DNA from: Nocardioides sp. GY 10127
GTDB lineage: Bacteria > Actinomycetota > Actinomycetes > Propionibacteriales > Nocardioidaceae
Reading direction: 5' to 3'
Assembly: GCF_004919085.1 (NCBI RefSeq)
Contig: NZ_STGL01000005.1
Coordinates: 1 to 64,000 of the forward strand
Length of the DNA stretch: 64,000 bases
Shown here: positions 28,748 to 37,504 of the stretch, piece after piece
Position numbering within the stretch: position 1 is the first letter of the stretch
How the letters are laid out: every line of letters begins with the position of its first letter
The notes under the pieces: generated by a model
Databases searched by the model: none
What the model was told of the DNA's origin: nothing
What the model saw: the letters and a program-made list of their open reading frames with translations, nothing else
Made by a program: the position numbers and the translations under genes

Positions 28748-29631
28748 TTGACGGCTCCCAGGGAGAGACCGCGGACCAGCTTGTCCTGGGCCGCGAAACC
28801 GGCGATGAGGACGGGCAGCGAGACGAGCGTGGAGGCGGCGCACAGCTTCGCCAGGAAGAGGCCCTGGCTGGAGATGAAGCCGACGAGGAACACCGGGGCG
28901 GTGGCCGACACGGTCGCGGTCAGGTTCACCGCGAACATGAACTCGTTCCAGCTGAAGATGAAGCAGATCAGCGCGGTGGCCGCCAGGCCGGGGCTGATCA
29001 TCGGGGTGACGATGCTCCACATGGTGCGCAGGAAGCCCGCGCCGTCCACCTGCGCCGCCTCGAGCACCTCGGACGGGATCTCCGCGAGGAAGCTCTGCAT
29101 CATCCAGACGGCGATGGGCATGTTCATCGCGGTGTAGAGGATGACCAGCGTGTAGATGTTGTCGAGCATCCCGGCCTGCTTGACGATCAGGTAGATCGGC
29201 AGGAGGCCCGCGATGGGCGGCAGGAACTTGGTGGACAGGAAGAAGAACATCGCGTCGGTCCACTTCTCGACCTTGCGGATCGAGAGCGCGTAGGCGGCCG
29301 GGACGGCGAGCAGCAGCACCAGCACGGTGGAGATGACGCTGGCCATGAGCGAGTTCAGCAGGTACACGCCCGCCCCGCGGTCGAAGACCGACAGGTAGTT
29401 GTCGAAGCTCAGCGGCGCGAAGATCGACGGCGGGTTCGTGGCCGCGTCCACCTCCTGGTGCAGGGACGTGAGGACCATCCACCCCACGGGGGCGAAGAAC
29501 AGCAGGGTCAGCACCCAGGTGAGCAGGCCCCAGCGCCACGAGGCGCGCTCGGGGTCGGCGCTGCGGGGCGGCTTCTTGCCGGCGTAGCGCTTGGCGGGGG
29601 CGGAGGTGGTCGGCGTGGTCACGGTGCTCAT
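28744..29631 (-). CDS. carbohydrate ABC transporter permease (MalG-type)
   Basis: Inner-membrane permease, 295 aa, six predicted helices. The conserved EAA loop is EVLEAAQVDGAGFLRTMWSIVTPMISPGLAA. N-terminal sequence MSTVTTPTTSAPAKRYAGK is cytoplasmic, then WGLLTWVLTLLFFAPVGWMVLTSL. ATG 29631 overlaps the stop of the other permease. It resembles polyol (SmoG-like) transporters. No ATPase gene is in the operon, so a shared MsiK-type ATPase elsewhere is probable. Confidence 0.9.
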   Translation of the reverse strand: MSTVTTPTTSAPAKRYAGKKPPRSADPERASWRWGLLTWVLTLLFFAPVGWMVLTSLHQEVDAATNPPSIFAPLSFDNYLSVFDRGAGVYLLNSLMASVISTVLVLLLAVPAAYALSIRKVEKWTDAMFFFLSTKFLPPIAGLLPIYLIVKQAGMLDNIYTLVILYTAMNMPIAVWMMQSFLAEIPSEVLEAAQVDGAGFLRTMWSIVTPMISPGLAATALICFIFSWNEFMFAVNLTATVSATAPVFLVGFISSQGLFLAKLCAASTLVSLPVLIAGFAAQDKLVRGLSLGAVK

Positions 29632-30623
29632 CAGCGGTGCTCCTCCTCGAACAGGGACGAGATCACGCGGAGCGCGAAGGTCGCCACGACGATGGTGCCG
29701 ATCACGACCACGACGCCGGCCGCGGCCGCCTCGCCGTACTCGTACTTGCGGAACATCGTCAGGTAGATCTCGTAGGGCAGGTTGGTGGTCGCGGAGCCGG
29801 GGCCACCCTGGGTGATGGTGAAGATCGCGTCGAACGTCTGCAGGACGTAGATCGTGCCCAGCAGCACGGACAGCTCGATGTAGCGGCGCAGGTGCGGCAG
29901 CGTGATGAACCGGAAGATCTGGAAGCCGGACGCCCGGTCGAGGCGCGCTGCCTCGAGGATGTCGGTCGGCTGGGACTGCAGGCCGGCGAGCAGGATCAGC
30001 ATCATGAACGGCGTCCACTGCCACACGAGGGCGGCGACCACGGCGGCCATGGGGGTGCCGGAGACGTAGTCGATCACCGGACCCTCCTCGGCGCCGAAGA
30101 GCTGCCAGAGCCAGTTGAGGACGCCGTTGAACAGGCCGTAGTCCGGGTTGTAGAGCGCGTGCTTCCACAGCAGCGCCGAGGCCACGGGCATCACGAGGAA
30201 CGGCGCGATGAGCAGCGTGCGGGCCAGGCCGCGGCCGAGGAACTTGCGGTCGAGCAGGACGGCGAGCAGGAGGCCGAGCAGCATCGAGATGACCACGACG
30301 GAGGTGGTCAGCACGATGGTGTTGACCACGGCGTCGCGCAGCCGGGAGTCGGTGAAGACGGTGACGTAGTTGTCGAGCCCGGCGAACGAGGTGAAGTTCC
30401 CCATCCCGAGGAAGTTCTTGTCACCGGGGCGCAGGACGTTCCAGTTGAGCGTGGAGATCGCGATCGTGAGCAGGAACGGCAGCTGCGTCACGACGATGGT
30501 GAAGATCAGGGCCGGCAGCAGCGGGCCGCGGCGCGACCAGCGCTCGCGGGACGAGAGCCGCCGCGCCGGCGGAGCCGGCGGGGCAGAGGCCTCAGGGGCC
30601 TCGGGCTGGGCGGTGGTGGTCAT
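29631..30623 (-). CDS. carbohydrate ABC transporter permease (MalF-type)
   Basis: Inner-membrane permease, 330 aa. After a Pro/Ala-rich N-terminus the first helix is LLPALIFTIVVTQLPFLLTIAIS. The EAA motif is ILEAARLDRASGFQIFRFITLPHLRRYI. ATG 30623 has GGGAGGAAG upstream. It pairs with the overlapping MalG-type permease and with the lipoprotein binding protein 160 bp upstream. SmoF-like, probable polyol uptake. Confidence 0.9.
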   Translation of the reverse strand: MTTTAQPEAPEASAPPAPPARRLSSRERWSRRGPLLPALIFTIVVTQLPFLLTIAISTLNWNVLRPGDKNFLGMGNFTSFAGLDNYVTVFTDSRLRDAVVNTIVLTTSVVVISMLLGLLLAVLLDRKFLGRGLARTLLIAPFLVMPVASALLWKHALYNPDYGLFNGVLNWLWQLFGAEEGPVIDYVSGTPMAAVVAALVWQWTPFMMLILLAGLQSQPTDILEAARLDRASGFQIFRFITLPHLRRYIELSVLLGTIYVLQTFDAIFTITQGGPGSATTNLPYEIYLTMFRKYEYGEAAAAGVVVVIGTIVVATFALRVISSLFEEEHR

Positions 30624-30783
30624 CGGGGTGCTTCCTCCCGGGGAGCGCGGGCGGACGGATGGGTCGGGACGCGCCCGCGGGGCGGACGCGTGGGACGGCC
30701 CGGGTGCAGCGGAGGGGAACCACCGCACCCGGGCCGGTCAGAGGGTGTTGCTCAGTGACGGGAGCCGGGTCTCGGCGCCGGGG

Positions 30784-32145
30784 TCACTGGTAGTTGGCAG
30801 CCACGTCCTCGGCCAGCTTCTGGCCGTTGTCCAGGGCGTCCTCCACGGTGCCGTCGCCGGCGATGACCGCGGAGATGTCCTGGGAGACCTTGGTGCCGAG
30901 GTCGGCGAACTCCGGGATGTCGACGAACTGCACGCCGACGGTCGGGCGGGGCTGGACGCCCGGGCTGACCGGGTCGGCCTCCTCGATCGACTTCAGGGTG
31001 ATCGGGCCGAAGTCACCGGCGGCGTCGGCGTACTCCGGGATGGAGTAGGTCGACTCACGCTTGCCGGCGGGGACGCGGGACCAGCCCAGCTTCTCGCCCA
31101 CGAGCTGCTCGTAGTCCGACGAGGTGGCCCACTTCATGAACTCGGCCGCGGCGTCGGCGTTCTGGGTGGTCTCGGGCATCGCCCACGACCAGGTCCACAG
31201 CCAGCCCGAGGAGTCGGTCTCCTTGACCGGGGCGTAGGCGTAGCCGATCTTGCCGGCCACGCCGGAGACGCTGGGGTCCTCGAGGGAGCCGGCGGCCGAG
31301 GTGGCGTCGTACCACATGGCGACCTTGCTCTGGCTCATCGCGTTGAGGCACTCGGTGAAGCCCGCCTGCGAGGCGCCGGCCTCGCCGTGCTTCTTGATCA
31401 GGTCGACGTAGAAGTTGACGGCCTCGGTGAACTCGGGGGAGTTCACCTTCGGGGTCCAGTCCTCCTCGAACCAGGTGCCGCCGAACGTGTTCACGACCGT
31501 GGTGAGCGGCGCGAACATCTCGCCCCAGCCCGGGAGGCCGCGCAGGCAGATGCCCTTCATGCCCTTCTCGGCACCGTCGACCTTGGCGGCGATGGTGGCG
31601 ACCTCGTCCCAGGTGGGACGCTCCGGCATGGTGAGGCCCTCCTTCTCCAGCACGTCCTTGCGGTACATGAGGAAGGAGGACTCGCCGTAGAACGGCAGCG
31701 CGTAGAGCGAGTCGTCGTAGGACAGGGACTCGACCATCGGCTCGAGCAGGTCGTCCGCGTTGTAGTCGGAGTCGTCGTCGACGTAGGAGTCGAGGGGCTG
31801 CAGCCAGCCGTTCTGGGCCCAGATCGGGACCTCGTAGGCGCCGACGGAGACGACGTCGTACTGGCCGGCCTGGGTCGCCACGTCCTGGGTGACCTTGTCG
31901 CGCAGCTCGTTCTCGGGAAGGATCGTGTAGTTGACCGTGATGCCGGTGTCGGCCGTGAACGAGTCCTCGGTCAGCTGCTCGATGTCCTGCATCTGCGGGT
32001 TGCCGACCATGATGACGTTGATCTCCGAGGAGCCCTCGTCACCCGCGCTGCCGCCGCCACCGGCGCCGGCGCATGCCGTCAGGGTCAGGCTGCCCGCCAG
32101 CCCGGCCACGGCCAGGGTGGCGATCCTCTTCTTTGAGTTGCCCAC
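30784..32145 (-). CDS. sugar/polyol ABC transporter substrate-binding lipoprotein
   Basis: Protein of 453 aa with a lipoprotein signal: VGNSKKRIATLAVAGLAGSLTLTAC, lipobox LTAC, mature cysteine near residue 25. The extracytoplasmic-binding fold follows (EINVIMVGNPQMQDIEQLTEDSFTADTGITVNYTILPENELRDKVT), close to SmoE/mannitol-type binding proteins. The GTG at 32145 has GAGAGG 8 bp upstream; the longer frame upstream lacks signal-peptide character. It is the first structural gene of the polyol operon, about 100 bp downstream of the DeoR gene. Confidence 0.9.
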   Translation of the reverse strand: MGNSKKRIATLAVAGLAGSLTLTACAGAGGGGSAGDEGSSEINVIMVGNPQMQDIEQLTEDSFTADTGITVNYTILPENELRDKVTQDVATQAGQYDVVSVGAYEVPIWAQNGWLQPLDSYVDDDSDYNADDLLEPMVESLSYDDSLYALPFYGESSFLMYRKDVLEKEGLTMPERPTWDEVATIAAKVDGAEKGMKGICLRGLPGWGEMFAPLTTVVNTFGGTWFEEDWTPKVNSPEFTEAVNFYVDLIKKHGEAGASQAGFTECLNAMSQSKVAMWYDATSAAGSLEDPSVSGVAGKIGYAYAPVKETDSSGWLWTWSWAMPETTQNADAAAEFMKWATSSDYEQLVGEKLGWSRVPAGKRESTYSIPEYADAAGDFGPITLKSIEEADPVSPGVQPRPTVGVQFVDIPEFADLGTKVSQDISAVIAGDGTVEDALDNGQKLAEDVAANYQ

Positions 32146-32246
32146 TTCGTTCACCTCTCGTCGGACGGGGCTGTACCGGGCGCAGGGCGCGACCGGCTGG
32201 CTGACCGTCGTGCCACGGTCAGCCATCAGGGGTGGTGCGGATGGCG

Positions 32247-33011
32247 CTAGACGCGCACCACCTGCGGCCCGAGCGCGGCGTACCTCTGCGCCTCGCTCGA
32301 GCTGAGGCCGGTGTCAGTCACCAGGGCCTCGAAGTCCGTGATGCGGGCGAAGCGACTGAAGCTCGAGACCCCGAACTTCTTGCTCAGCCCCACGAACACG
32401 CGCCGGCGTGAGCGCTGGACCACGAGGTTCTTCACCGCGGCGACCGCTGGGTCGGGCGTGGTGAGGCCGTGGTCGCGGCTCACTCCGTTGGCGCCGAGGA
32501 AGGCCAGGTCGATGACCAGGCCGTCCAGCATCTGGGTCGCCCAGTGGTCGACGGTCGCCATCGTGCGCGACCGGACTCGACCACCGAGCAGGAGGACGGT
32601 GACCTCGGCCTGCTTGGCCAGCGCGTGCGCCGTCAGCAGGGAGGAGGTCACCACCGTGATGGGTGACTCGGGGACGAGTGCCTCGGCGACGAACTGGGGC
32701 GTGACCCCCTCGTCGACGTAGACGGTCTCGGCGCCGCGCAGACGCTCGGCCGCCGCGGCGGCGATCCGCCGCTTCTCGATCACCTGGGAGGTGGCCCGCT
32801 GGACCACGTCCGTCTCGTAGCCGGCGCTCTCGACGGGGAAGGCCCCGCCGTGGACCCGCTGGACCACGCCGCGGTCGGCGAGGTGGCGCAGGTCGCGACG
32901 GACGGTCTCCGGCGCGACGCCGAGCTCCTGGGCGAGGACGGCGACGTCGACGCGACCCTCGGCACGGGCTCGGGCCAGGATCTCCCGCTGTCGTGCGACT
33001 GCCTCGTGCAT
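32247..33011 (-). CDS. DeoR/GlpR family transcriptional regulator
   Basis: Regulator of 254 aa. N-terminal winged helix (RQREILARARAEGRVDVAVLAQELGVAPETVRRDLRHLADRGVVQRVHGGAF) carries the DeoR recognition helix. A DeoRC sugar-phosphate-binding domain follows (VYVDEGVTPQFVAEAL, LLLGGRVR, FLGANGVS). ATG 33011 fits the GGAGGAGG ribosome site better than the GTG 6 bp upstream. It is cotranscribed with or adjacent to the polyol operon and is presumably its regulator. Confidence 0.92.
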   Translation of the reverse strand: MHEAVARQREILARARAEGRVDVAVLAQELGVAPETVRRDLRHLADRGVVQRVHGGAFPVESAGYETDVVQRATSQVIEKRRIAAAAAERLRGAETVYVDEGVTPQFVAEALVPESPITVVTSSLLTAHALAKQAEVTVLLLGGRVRSRTMATVDHWATQMLDGLVIDLAFLGANGVSRDHGLTTPDPAVAAVKNLVVQRSRRRVFVGLSKKFGVSSFSRFARITDFEALVTDTGLSSSEAQRYAALGPQVVRV

Positions 33012-33341
33012 GGTCACCTCCTCCGCCGGCGCCGCCGGTCCCCGGGGCGGCGCGGGTGCGCCGTCGTGGTCAGGTCGGGCGAGCCCGCCGAACGGGCCGC
33101 CCGGACGCCGCCCGCCCGGTCATCCCGGTACGAGTGATCGGCGTCACTGAGAGAAGTATGAGTGTGACCTGAGACATAAGCCAGTCCGAGCAAGCGCTCC
33201 TCGATGCCCGAGTGGTGACTGTTTGAAACACAGGTCCAGCACAGGCGAGCGTAAAGAACTGGTACGGACCACGCCCGGTTCGCCCGCGTCCGGCTCCGAT
33301 CCTGCCCGAACGGTCATGCCCGGCCGGGCAGGAGGACCCAA

Positions 33342-33361
33342 AACCGAGTGACCACTCGGTT
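33342..33361. promoter_or_regulatory. 20-bp perfect dyad in the DeoR upstream region
   Basis: AACCGAGTGACCACTCGGTT, 9-bp arms and 2-bp spacer, typical of a TetR/GntR-like dimer site. It lies 331 bp before the DeoR start and 71 bp beyond the RhaD-like gene. The rest of 33012-33431 shows no gene. A GTCAC ... GTGAC pair (33143-33168) is also present. Confidence 0.45.
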
Positions 33362-33431
33362 ACCGGTCGGGCGCGAAGGTCCCGGACGGGCCGGGGTGCT
33401 GCCCGGGCGGGCGGCCCGGGCAGCAGCGGCG

Positions 33432-34256
33432 TCAGACCCAGCTGTTGTCGACGTCGAACGCCGTGGCCACGCTCTGCAGCTCGGCGCGGGCGAGGCCCTC
33501 GGCCGGGCGACCGGCGACGAGGTCCATGTACTCGTACCGGGCACCGGTCTCGGCGTACTCCACCCGGTCCACGGCGCGCGTGGCCGACAGGTCGGAGCGC
33601 GCCATCACGCCGTGCTTGCTCCACAGGACGATCTCGTGGGTCCGCAGGCCCTCGACGTTCGCCGCCATCATCTCGGGCGAGCCGGGGACCAGGAACGGGA
33701 GCACGCCCACGCCCTGGGGCAGCGCCACCACGGCCTCCGGCTCCCAGCGCAGGATGCGCCGGTTGAAGGTGAGCGTCTCGCGGTAGTCAGCGATGTGGCT
33801 CAGGTAGGTCAGGTGCGGGGGCTGCGCGTGGACGACGGCCTGGAACGTGATCCCGCGGCTCGCGACCTGGTCCTGGTGGACCGCGAGGTGGGAGTTGAAC
33901 TCGCTCGTCAGCCGCTCGAAGAGCCGGCGCGGGGAGGTGTGCAGCGTGCCCTTCTCACCGCCCTCGTGGACGGTCACGGCGCCGACGGAGGCCTCCGGGT
34001 CGTCCTGGATCTGGCGCAGCCGCCGGCCCGAGCCCGTCACCAGCAGCGTCCGCCCCGCGAGTGCCGGCGCCGGGACGGGGAGCACGATCTCCTCCGTCAG
34101 CGGGAAGCGCCGCCTGACCTCCACGTCCCAGCCGAGGTAGAGCGAGATGTTGCCCGCCCCGGCCTCGCTGGCGTCGATCTCGCAGATCCGCGCCCCGGCG
34201 ACCCCCATCGAGGTGAGGAGCTCGGTGAGGTCCGGGTACGGCTCGGTCATGGGCAT
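33432..34256 (-). CDS. RhaD-like class II aldolase (rhamnulose-1-phosphate aldolase family)
   Basis: Class II aldolase of 274 aa, the same length as E. coli RhaD and alignable along its length: EAGAGNISLYL (31-41), TGSGRRLRQIQDDP, TSEFNSH with the catalytic Glu119, VALPQGVGVLPFLVPGSPEM, and SKHGV with His215. The zinc motif reads H143-A-Q145-P-P-H148, where E. coli has HCH, so one ligand is changed or shifted. ATG 34256 with AGGAAGG upstream. It is the last gene of the lutA-lutB-lutC transcript and under a rhamnose-type operator. A second aldolase, fused to a dehydrogenase, lies at 40962-42998. Confidence 0.8.
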   Translation of the reverse strand: MPMTEPYPDLTELLTSMGVAGARICEIDASEAGAGNISLYLGWDVEVRRRFPLTEEIVLPVPAPALAGRTLLVTGSGRRLRQIQDDPEASVGAVTVHEGGEKGTLHTSPRRLFERLTSEFNSHLAVHQDQVASRGITFQAVVHAQPPHLTYLSHIADYRETLTFNRRILRWEPEAVVALPQGVGVLPFLVPGSPEMMAANVEGLRTHEIVLWSKHGVMARSDLSATRAVDRVEYAETGARYEYMDLVAGRPAEGLARAELQSVATAFDVDNSWV

Positions 34257-34292
34257 GGCGGCACTGCCTTCCTGATGGGTTCTAGTCGTCGA

Positions 34293-34952
34293 TCACGACA
34301 CCGGTCCGACCGTGTCGGCCGCGACCAGCAGCACATGGAGCGTCCGGGGCCCGTGCACGCCCTCGACGCGGTCCAGCTCGATGTCGCTGGTCGCGGAGGG
34401 GCCGCTGATCCAGGTCAGCGGGGCGCCTGCGGACACCGCGCCCGCGAGCCGGGCGACGGCCTCGGGGACGTCCGCCACGACCTGGTCGGCGCGGACGACG
34501 CACACGTGCCGGTCCGGCACGAGGCTGAGCGCCCGGCGACCCTGGCCGGCGGAGTGGTCCAGGACGATGGTGCCGGTCTCGGCCACGCCGACCGCGGCCA
34601 GCGTGACGACCGCGTCGACGGCGTCCAGCTCGGCGGCGGTCAGCGGTCCGTCGTCCTCGGTGACGGCCACCGGCACGGCGGCGGCGAGCTCGGCGGGCAG
34701 CCCGGCCGGCACGACCACGCGCTGGCCCGGCTCGAACAGCGTGGCCAGGTGCGCGGCCAGCCCCTCGGCGTCCACCTGCTCGACCACGGCCTTGTAGTCC
34801 TCCACCCGCTCGACGAAGACGTCGAGGACGTGGCCCTCCGGCGCGGCCGAGAGGGCCGAGGTGATCGGCGGGACGACCGGCTCGGGGGTGGGCGTGACGT
34901 CGGCCAGGGCGCTGCGCACCCGGCCCAGGACGGCTTCGCGGGCGGCGCTCAT
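34293..34952 (-). CDS. lutC: LutC-type LUD domain protein (lactate utilization)
   Basis: Protein of 219 aa with the LUD/YkgG domain: LAAVGVAETGTIVLDHSAGQGRRALSLVPDRHVCVVRADQVV and TWISGPSATSDIELDRVEGVHGPRTLHVLL. In Bacillus LutC is part of the L-lactate oxidising LutABC complex. ATG 34952 overlaps the lutB stop (ATGA). Followed 36 bp later by the RhaD-like gene. Confidence 0.92.
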   Translation of the reverse strand: MSAAREAVLGRVRSALADVTPTPEPVVPPITSALSAAPEGHVLDVFVERVEDYKAVVEQVDAEGLAAHLATLFEPGQRVVVPAGLPAELAAAVPVAVTEDDGPLTAAELDAVDAVVTLAAVGVAETGTIVLDHSAGQGRRALSLVPDRHVCVVRADQVVADVPEAVARLAGAVSAGAPLTWISGPSATSDIELDRVEGVHGPRTLHVLLVAADTVGPVS

Positions 34953-36505
34953 CGGGTCTCCCCCTCGGTGGTCGTGCTGGACGGGGTGGCCGTGCTGTCG
35001 GGGCGGGTGCCGCCGTCCGTCCTGGCCCACCACTGGCGGAAGGACTCCGCGGGCGGGGCGGGCAGGTCGCGCGCGCCCGTCCAGGCCACGGCCGGGCCGG
35101 CGAGCCGACCGGCGGTGGGGCGTCCACCCGGGAAGGCGGACTTCGAGAGCCGGCCGAGGACGCGACCCGAGAGGCCCGAGGCCTTCTCCACGAGCCCGAG
35201 GCGGGAGGCGTCGCTGAACGCCCACGCCGCGCCCTTCATCGCCACGGCCTCGGCCTTGGGCGGGAAGTCGCCGCGGTGGCCGTCGACCACCTTCGTGCGC
35301 AGGTGCACCAGGACCTCGGGAATGTCGATGCGCACCGGGCAGGCCTCGAAGCACGCCCCGCAGAGCGAGGAGGCGTACGGCAGGGAGTCGGTCTGCTTCT
35401 CGCCCGTGCCCTTGAGCAGCGGGTTCAGGATCGCGCCGATGGGGCCGGGGTAGACCGAGCCGTAGGCGTGGCCGCCGGCGCGCTCGTAGACCGGGCAGAC
35501 GTTGAGGCAGGCCGAGCAACGGATGCAGCGCAGCGCCTGGCGGCCGACCTGGTCGGCCAGCGCGTTGGTCCGGCCGTTGTCGAGCAGGACGACGTGCACC
35601 TCCTGCGGCCCGTCGCCGGGCGTGACGCCCGACCATGTCGAGGTGTACGGGTTCATCCGCTCGCCGGTGGAGGAGCGCGGCAGCAGGCGCAGCAGCGGGT
35701 CGAGCTCGGCGAAGGTCGGGACGACCTTCTCGATGCCCACCACGCTCACGAGCACCTCGGGCAGCGTCAGGCACATGCGGCCGTTGCCCTCGGACTCGAC
35801 GACGACCAGGGTGCCGGTCTCGGCGACGGCGAAGTTGGCGCCCGAGACGCCGACCTTGGCGCGGAGGAACTTCTCGCGCAGGTGCTCGCGCGCGGCGGCG
35901 GCGAGGACCTTCGGCTCGTCGGTGAGGTCGGCGGGCGCGGGGCGACCGACGTCCTTCATCCGGCGCAGGAAGATCTCGCGGACCTCGGCCCGGTTGCGGT
36001 GGATCGCGGGCACGAGGATGTGGCTGGGCAGGTCGTCGGCGAGCTGGACGATCAGCTCGGCGAGGTCGGTCTCCCAGGCGGCGATGCCCTCGGCCTCGAG
36101 CGCCTCGTTGAGGCCGATCTCCTGGGTCACCATCGACTTGACCTTGACCACCTCGTCAGCGCCGTGGCTCTTCGCCACGCGCGCGACGATCGCGTTCGCC
36201 TCGGCCGCGTCGCGCGCCCAGTGGACGACGGCGCCGGCCTTCGTCAGCGACTCCTCGAGGAGCTCGAGCTGGCCGGCCAGGTCGTCGAGCGCGCGCTGCT
36301 TCACGGCGGCGCCGGCGAGGCGGAGGTCCTCCCAGCCGCCGGGGGCGCCGGCGGCGTGGGCAGCCTCGACCTCGTCGACGAGCTTGGCCCGCTTGGCCCG
36401 GATGACGCCGGTGGCGTGGGCGAGGTTGTGCCGCAGCTGGGTGTCGCCGAGGGCGGCGCGTGCCGCGGTCGGGAAGACGGGCATGCCGACGAAGGTGCCG
36501 CTCAT
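34949..36505 (-). CDS. lutB: LutB-type iron-sulfur protein (lactate utilization)
   Basis: Protein of 518 aa. An N-terminal LUD domain (VVKVKSMVTQEIGLNEALEAEGI, SGANFAVAETGTLVVVESEGNGR) is followed by two 4Fe-4S motifs, CIRCSACLNVCP and CGACFEACP, and a C-terminal LutB-specific region. Electrons from L-lactate pass through it in the LutABC complex. It overlaps lutA and lutC by 4 bp each, so the three subunits are translationally coupled. Confidence 0.94.
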   Translation of the reverse strand: MSGTFVGMPVFPTAARAALGDTQLRHNLAHATGVIRAKRAKLVDEVEAAHAAGAPGGWEDLRLAGAAVKQRALDDLAGQLELLEESLTKAGAVVHWARDAAEANAIVARVAKSHGADEVVKVKSMVTQEIGLNEALEAEGIAAWETDLAELIVQLADDLPSHILVPAIHRNRAEVREIFLRRMKDVGRPAPADLTDEPKVLAAAAREHLREKFLRAKVGVSGANFAVAETGTLVVVESEGNGRMCLTLPEVLVSVVGIEKVVPTFAELDPLLRLLPRSSTGERMNPYTSTWSGVTPGDGPQEVHVVLLDNGRTNALADQVGRQALRCIRCSACLNVCPVYERAGGHAYGSVYPGPIGAILNPLLKGTGEKQTDSLPYASSLCGACFEACPVRIDIPEVLVHLRTKVVDGHRGDFPPKAEAVAMKGAAWAFSDASRLGLVEKASGLSGRVLGRLSKSAFPGGRPTAGRLAGPAVAWTGARDLPAPPAESFRQWWARTDGGTRPDSTATPSSTTTEGETR

Positions 36506-37278
36506 CGGGCGCTCCCCTCGTGGCTCGCGGTGGACGCCCCGGCCGGCTCGTCCTCCGTGCTGGCGAGGATCTCGGCCAGGTGCATCACCCGGACGCCGGC
36601 CTGCTGGCGCGAGAGCGTGCCGCCGATGTGCATGAGGCAGGAGTTGTCGCCCGCGACCAGCACCTCGGCGCCGGTCTCGCGGACGTGCCGCGCCTTGTCG
36701 GAGCCCATCGCCACCGAGGTGTCGCTGTTCTTGACGGCGAAGGTGCCGCCGAAGCCGCAGCACTGCTCGGCCGCGGGCAGCTCGCGCAGGCGCAGGCCCC
36801 GGACGTTCTCCAGCAGGCGGCGGGGGCGGTCGCCCACGCCCAGCATCCGCAGGGAGTGGCAGGTGGGGTGGTAGGTGACCGTGTGCGGGAAGTAGGCCCC
36901 CACGTCCGTCACGCCCAGCACGTCGACCAGGAACTCGGAGAGCTCGTAGGTCTTCGGGGACGTCTCGGCGACCGCCTTCACCAGCGCCGGGTCGCCGGAG
37001 CGCTCGGCGACCATCCCGTGCTGGTGCCGGGCGCAGCCCGCGCAGGAGCCGGACGGCGTGATGATCGCGTCGTAGCCGGCGAACGCCTCGGTGAAGGTGC
37101 GGACGACCGGCACCGCCTCGTCCAGGTAGCCGGTGTTGACCATCGGCTGGGAGCAGCAGGTCTGCGAGGCCGGGAACTCGACGTCCACCCCCAGGCGGCG
37201 CAGCAGCCGCACGACCGCCTTCCCGGTGTCCGGGAACATCGCGTCGTTGATGCACGTGACCATGAGGGCGACCCGCAC
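36502..37278 (-). CDS. lutA: LutA-type CCG-domain iron-sulfur protein (lactate utilization)
   Basis: Protein of 258 aa with two cysteine-rich CCG regions (TCCSQPMVNTG and QCCGFGGTFAVK) typical of heterodisulfide-reductase-like/GlcF-like electron-transfer subunits. GTG 37278 follows GGGAGGAG. First gene of the lutABC-rhaD-like operon; the promoter with a LacI-type operator lies 56-112 bp upstream. Confidence 0.93.
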   Translation of the reverse strand: MRVALMVTCINDAMFPDTGKAVVRLLRRLGVDVEFPASQTCCSQPMVNTGYLDEAVPVVRTFTEAFAGYDAIITPSGSCAGCARHQHGMVAERSGDPALVKAVAETSPKTYELSEFLVDVLGVTDVGAYFPHTVTYHPTCHSLRMLGVGDRPRRLLENVRGLRLRELPAAEQCCGFGGTFAVKNSDTSVAMGSDKARHVRETGAEVLVAGDNSCLMHIGGTLSRQQAGVRVMHLAEILASTEDEPAGASTASHEGSAR

Positions 37279-37333
37279 GGCACTCCTCCCTCCGCCCGGC
37301 GCCCCTCGGGCTCCGGTGCGTCTACGCTAGCGC

Positions 37334-37353
37334 TGATTGAAACGTTTTAATCA
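37334..37353. promoter_or_regulatory. LacI-family operator upstream of lutA
   Basis: TGATTGAAACGTTTTAATCA, a 20-bp near-perfect palindrome with the AAACGTTT core expected for LacI proteins. Almost identical to the site before rhaT. Bound presumably by the LacI regulator at 49999-51024. Confidence 0.8.
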
Positions 37354-37360
37354 GGGTCGA

Positions 37361-37390
37361 AGGTTAGGTGAGGGCGGTCACACGGGTCAA
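37361..37390 (-). promoter_or_regulatory. lutA promoter with embedded CRP/GlxR-like box
   Basis: On the minus strand TTGACC (37385-37390) and TAACCT (37361-37366) are 18 bp apart. The spacer contains TGTGACCGCCCTCACC (37367-37382), matching TGTGA-N6-TCACA at 9 of 10 positions. The operator begins 7 bp downstream of the -10. Confidence 0.65.
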
Positions 37391-37504
37391 GCCGCCCGCG
37401 CGCACCGCCGGCCCTCCCGACGGACCCCGGCGGGCGCTCCTCCGCGCCCGGTGTCGAACCTACTGCGGCGCGCTGGGCCTCGGCAGGTGTCTCAGGCCGG
37501 CGCC

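Noticed and set aside
28747..29539. N-terminal extension of the polyol dehydrogenase frame
   Set aside because: Overlaps the permease gene; family similarity begins exactly at the GTG overlapping the permease stop.
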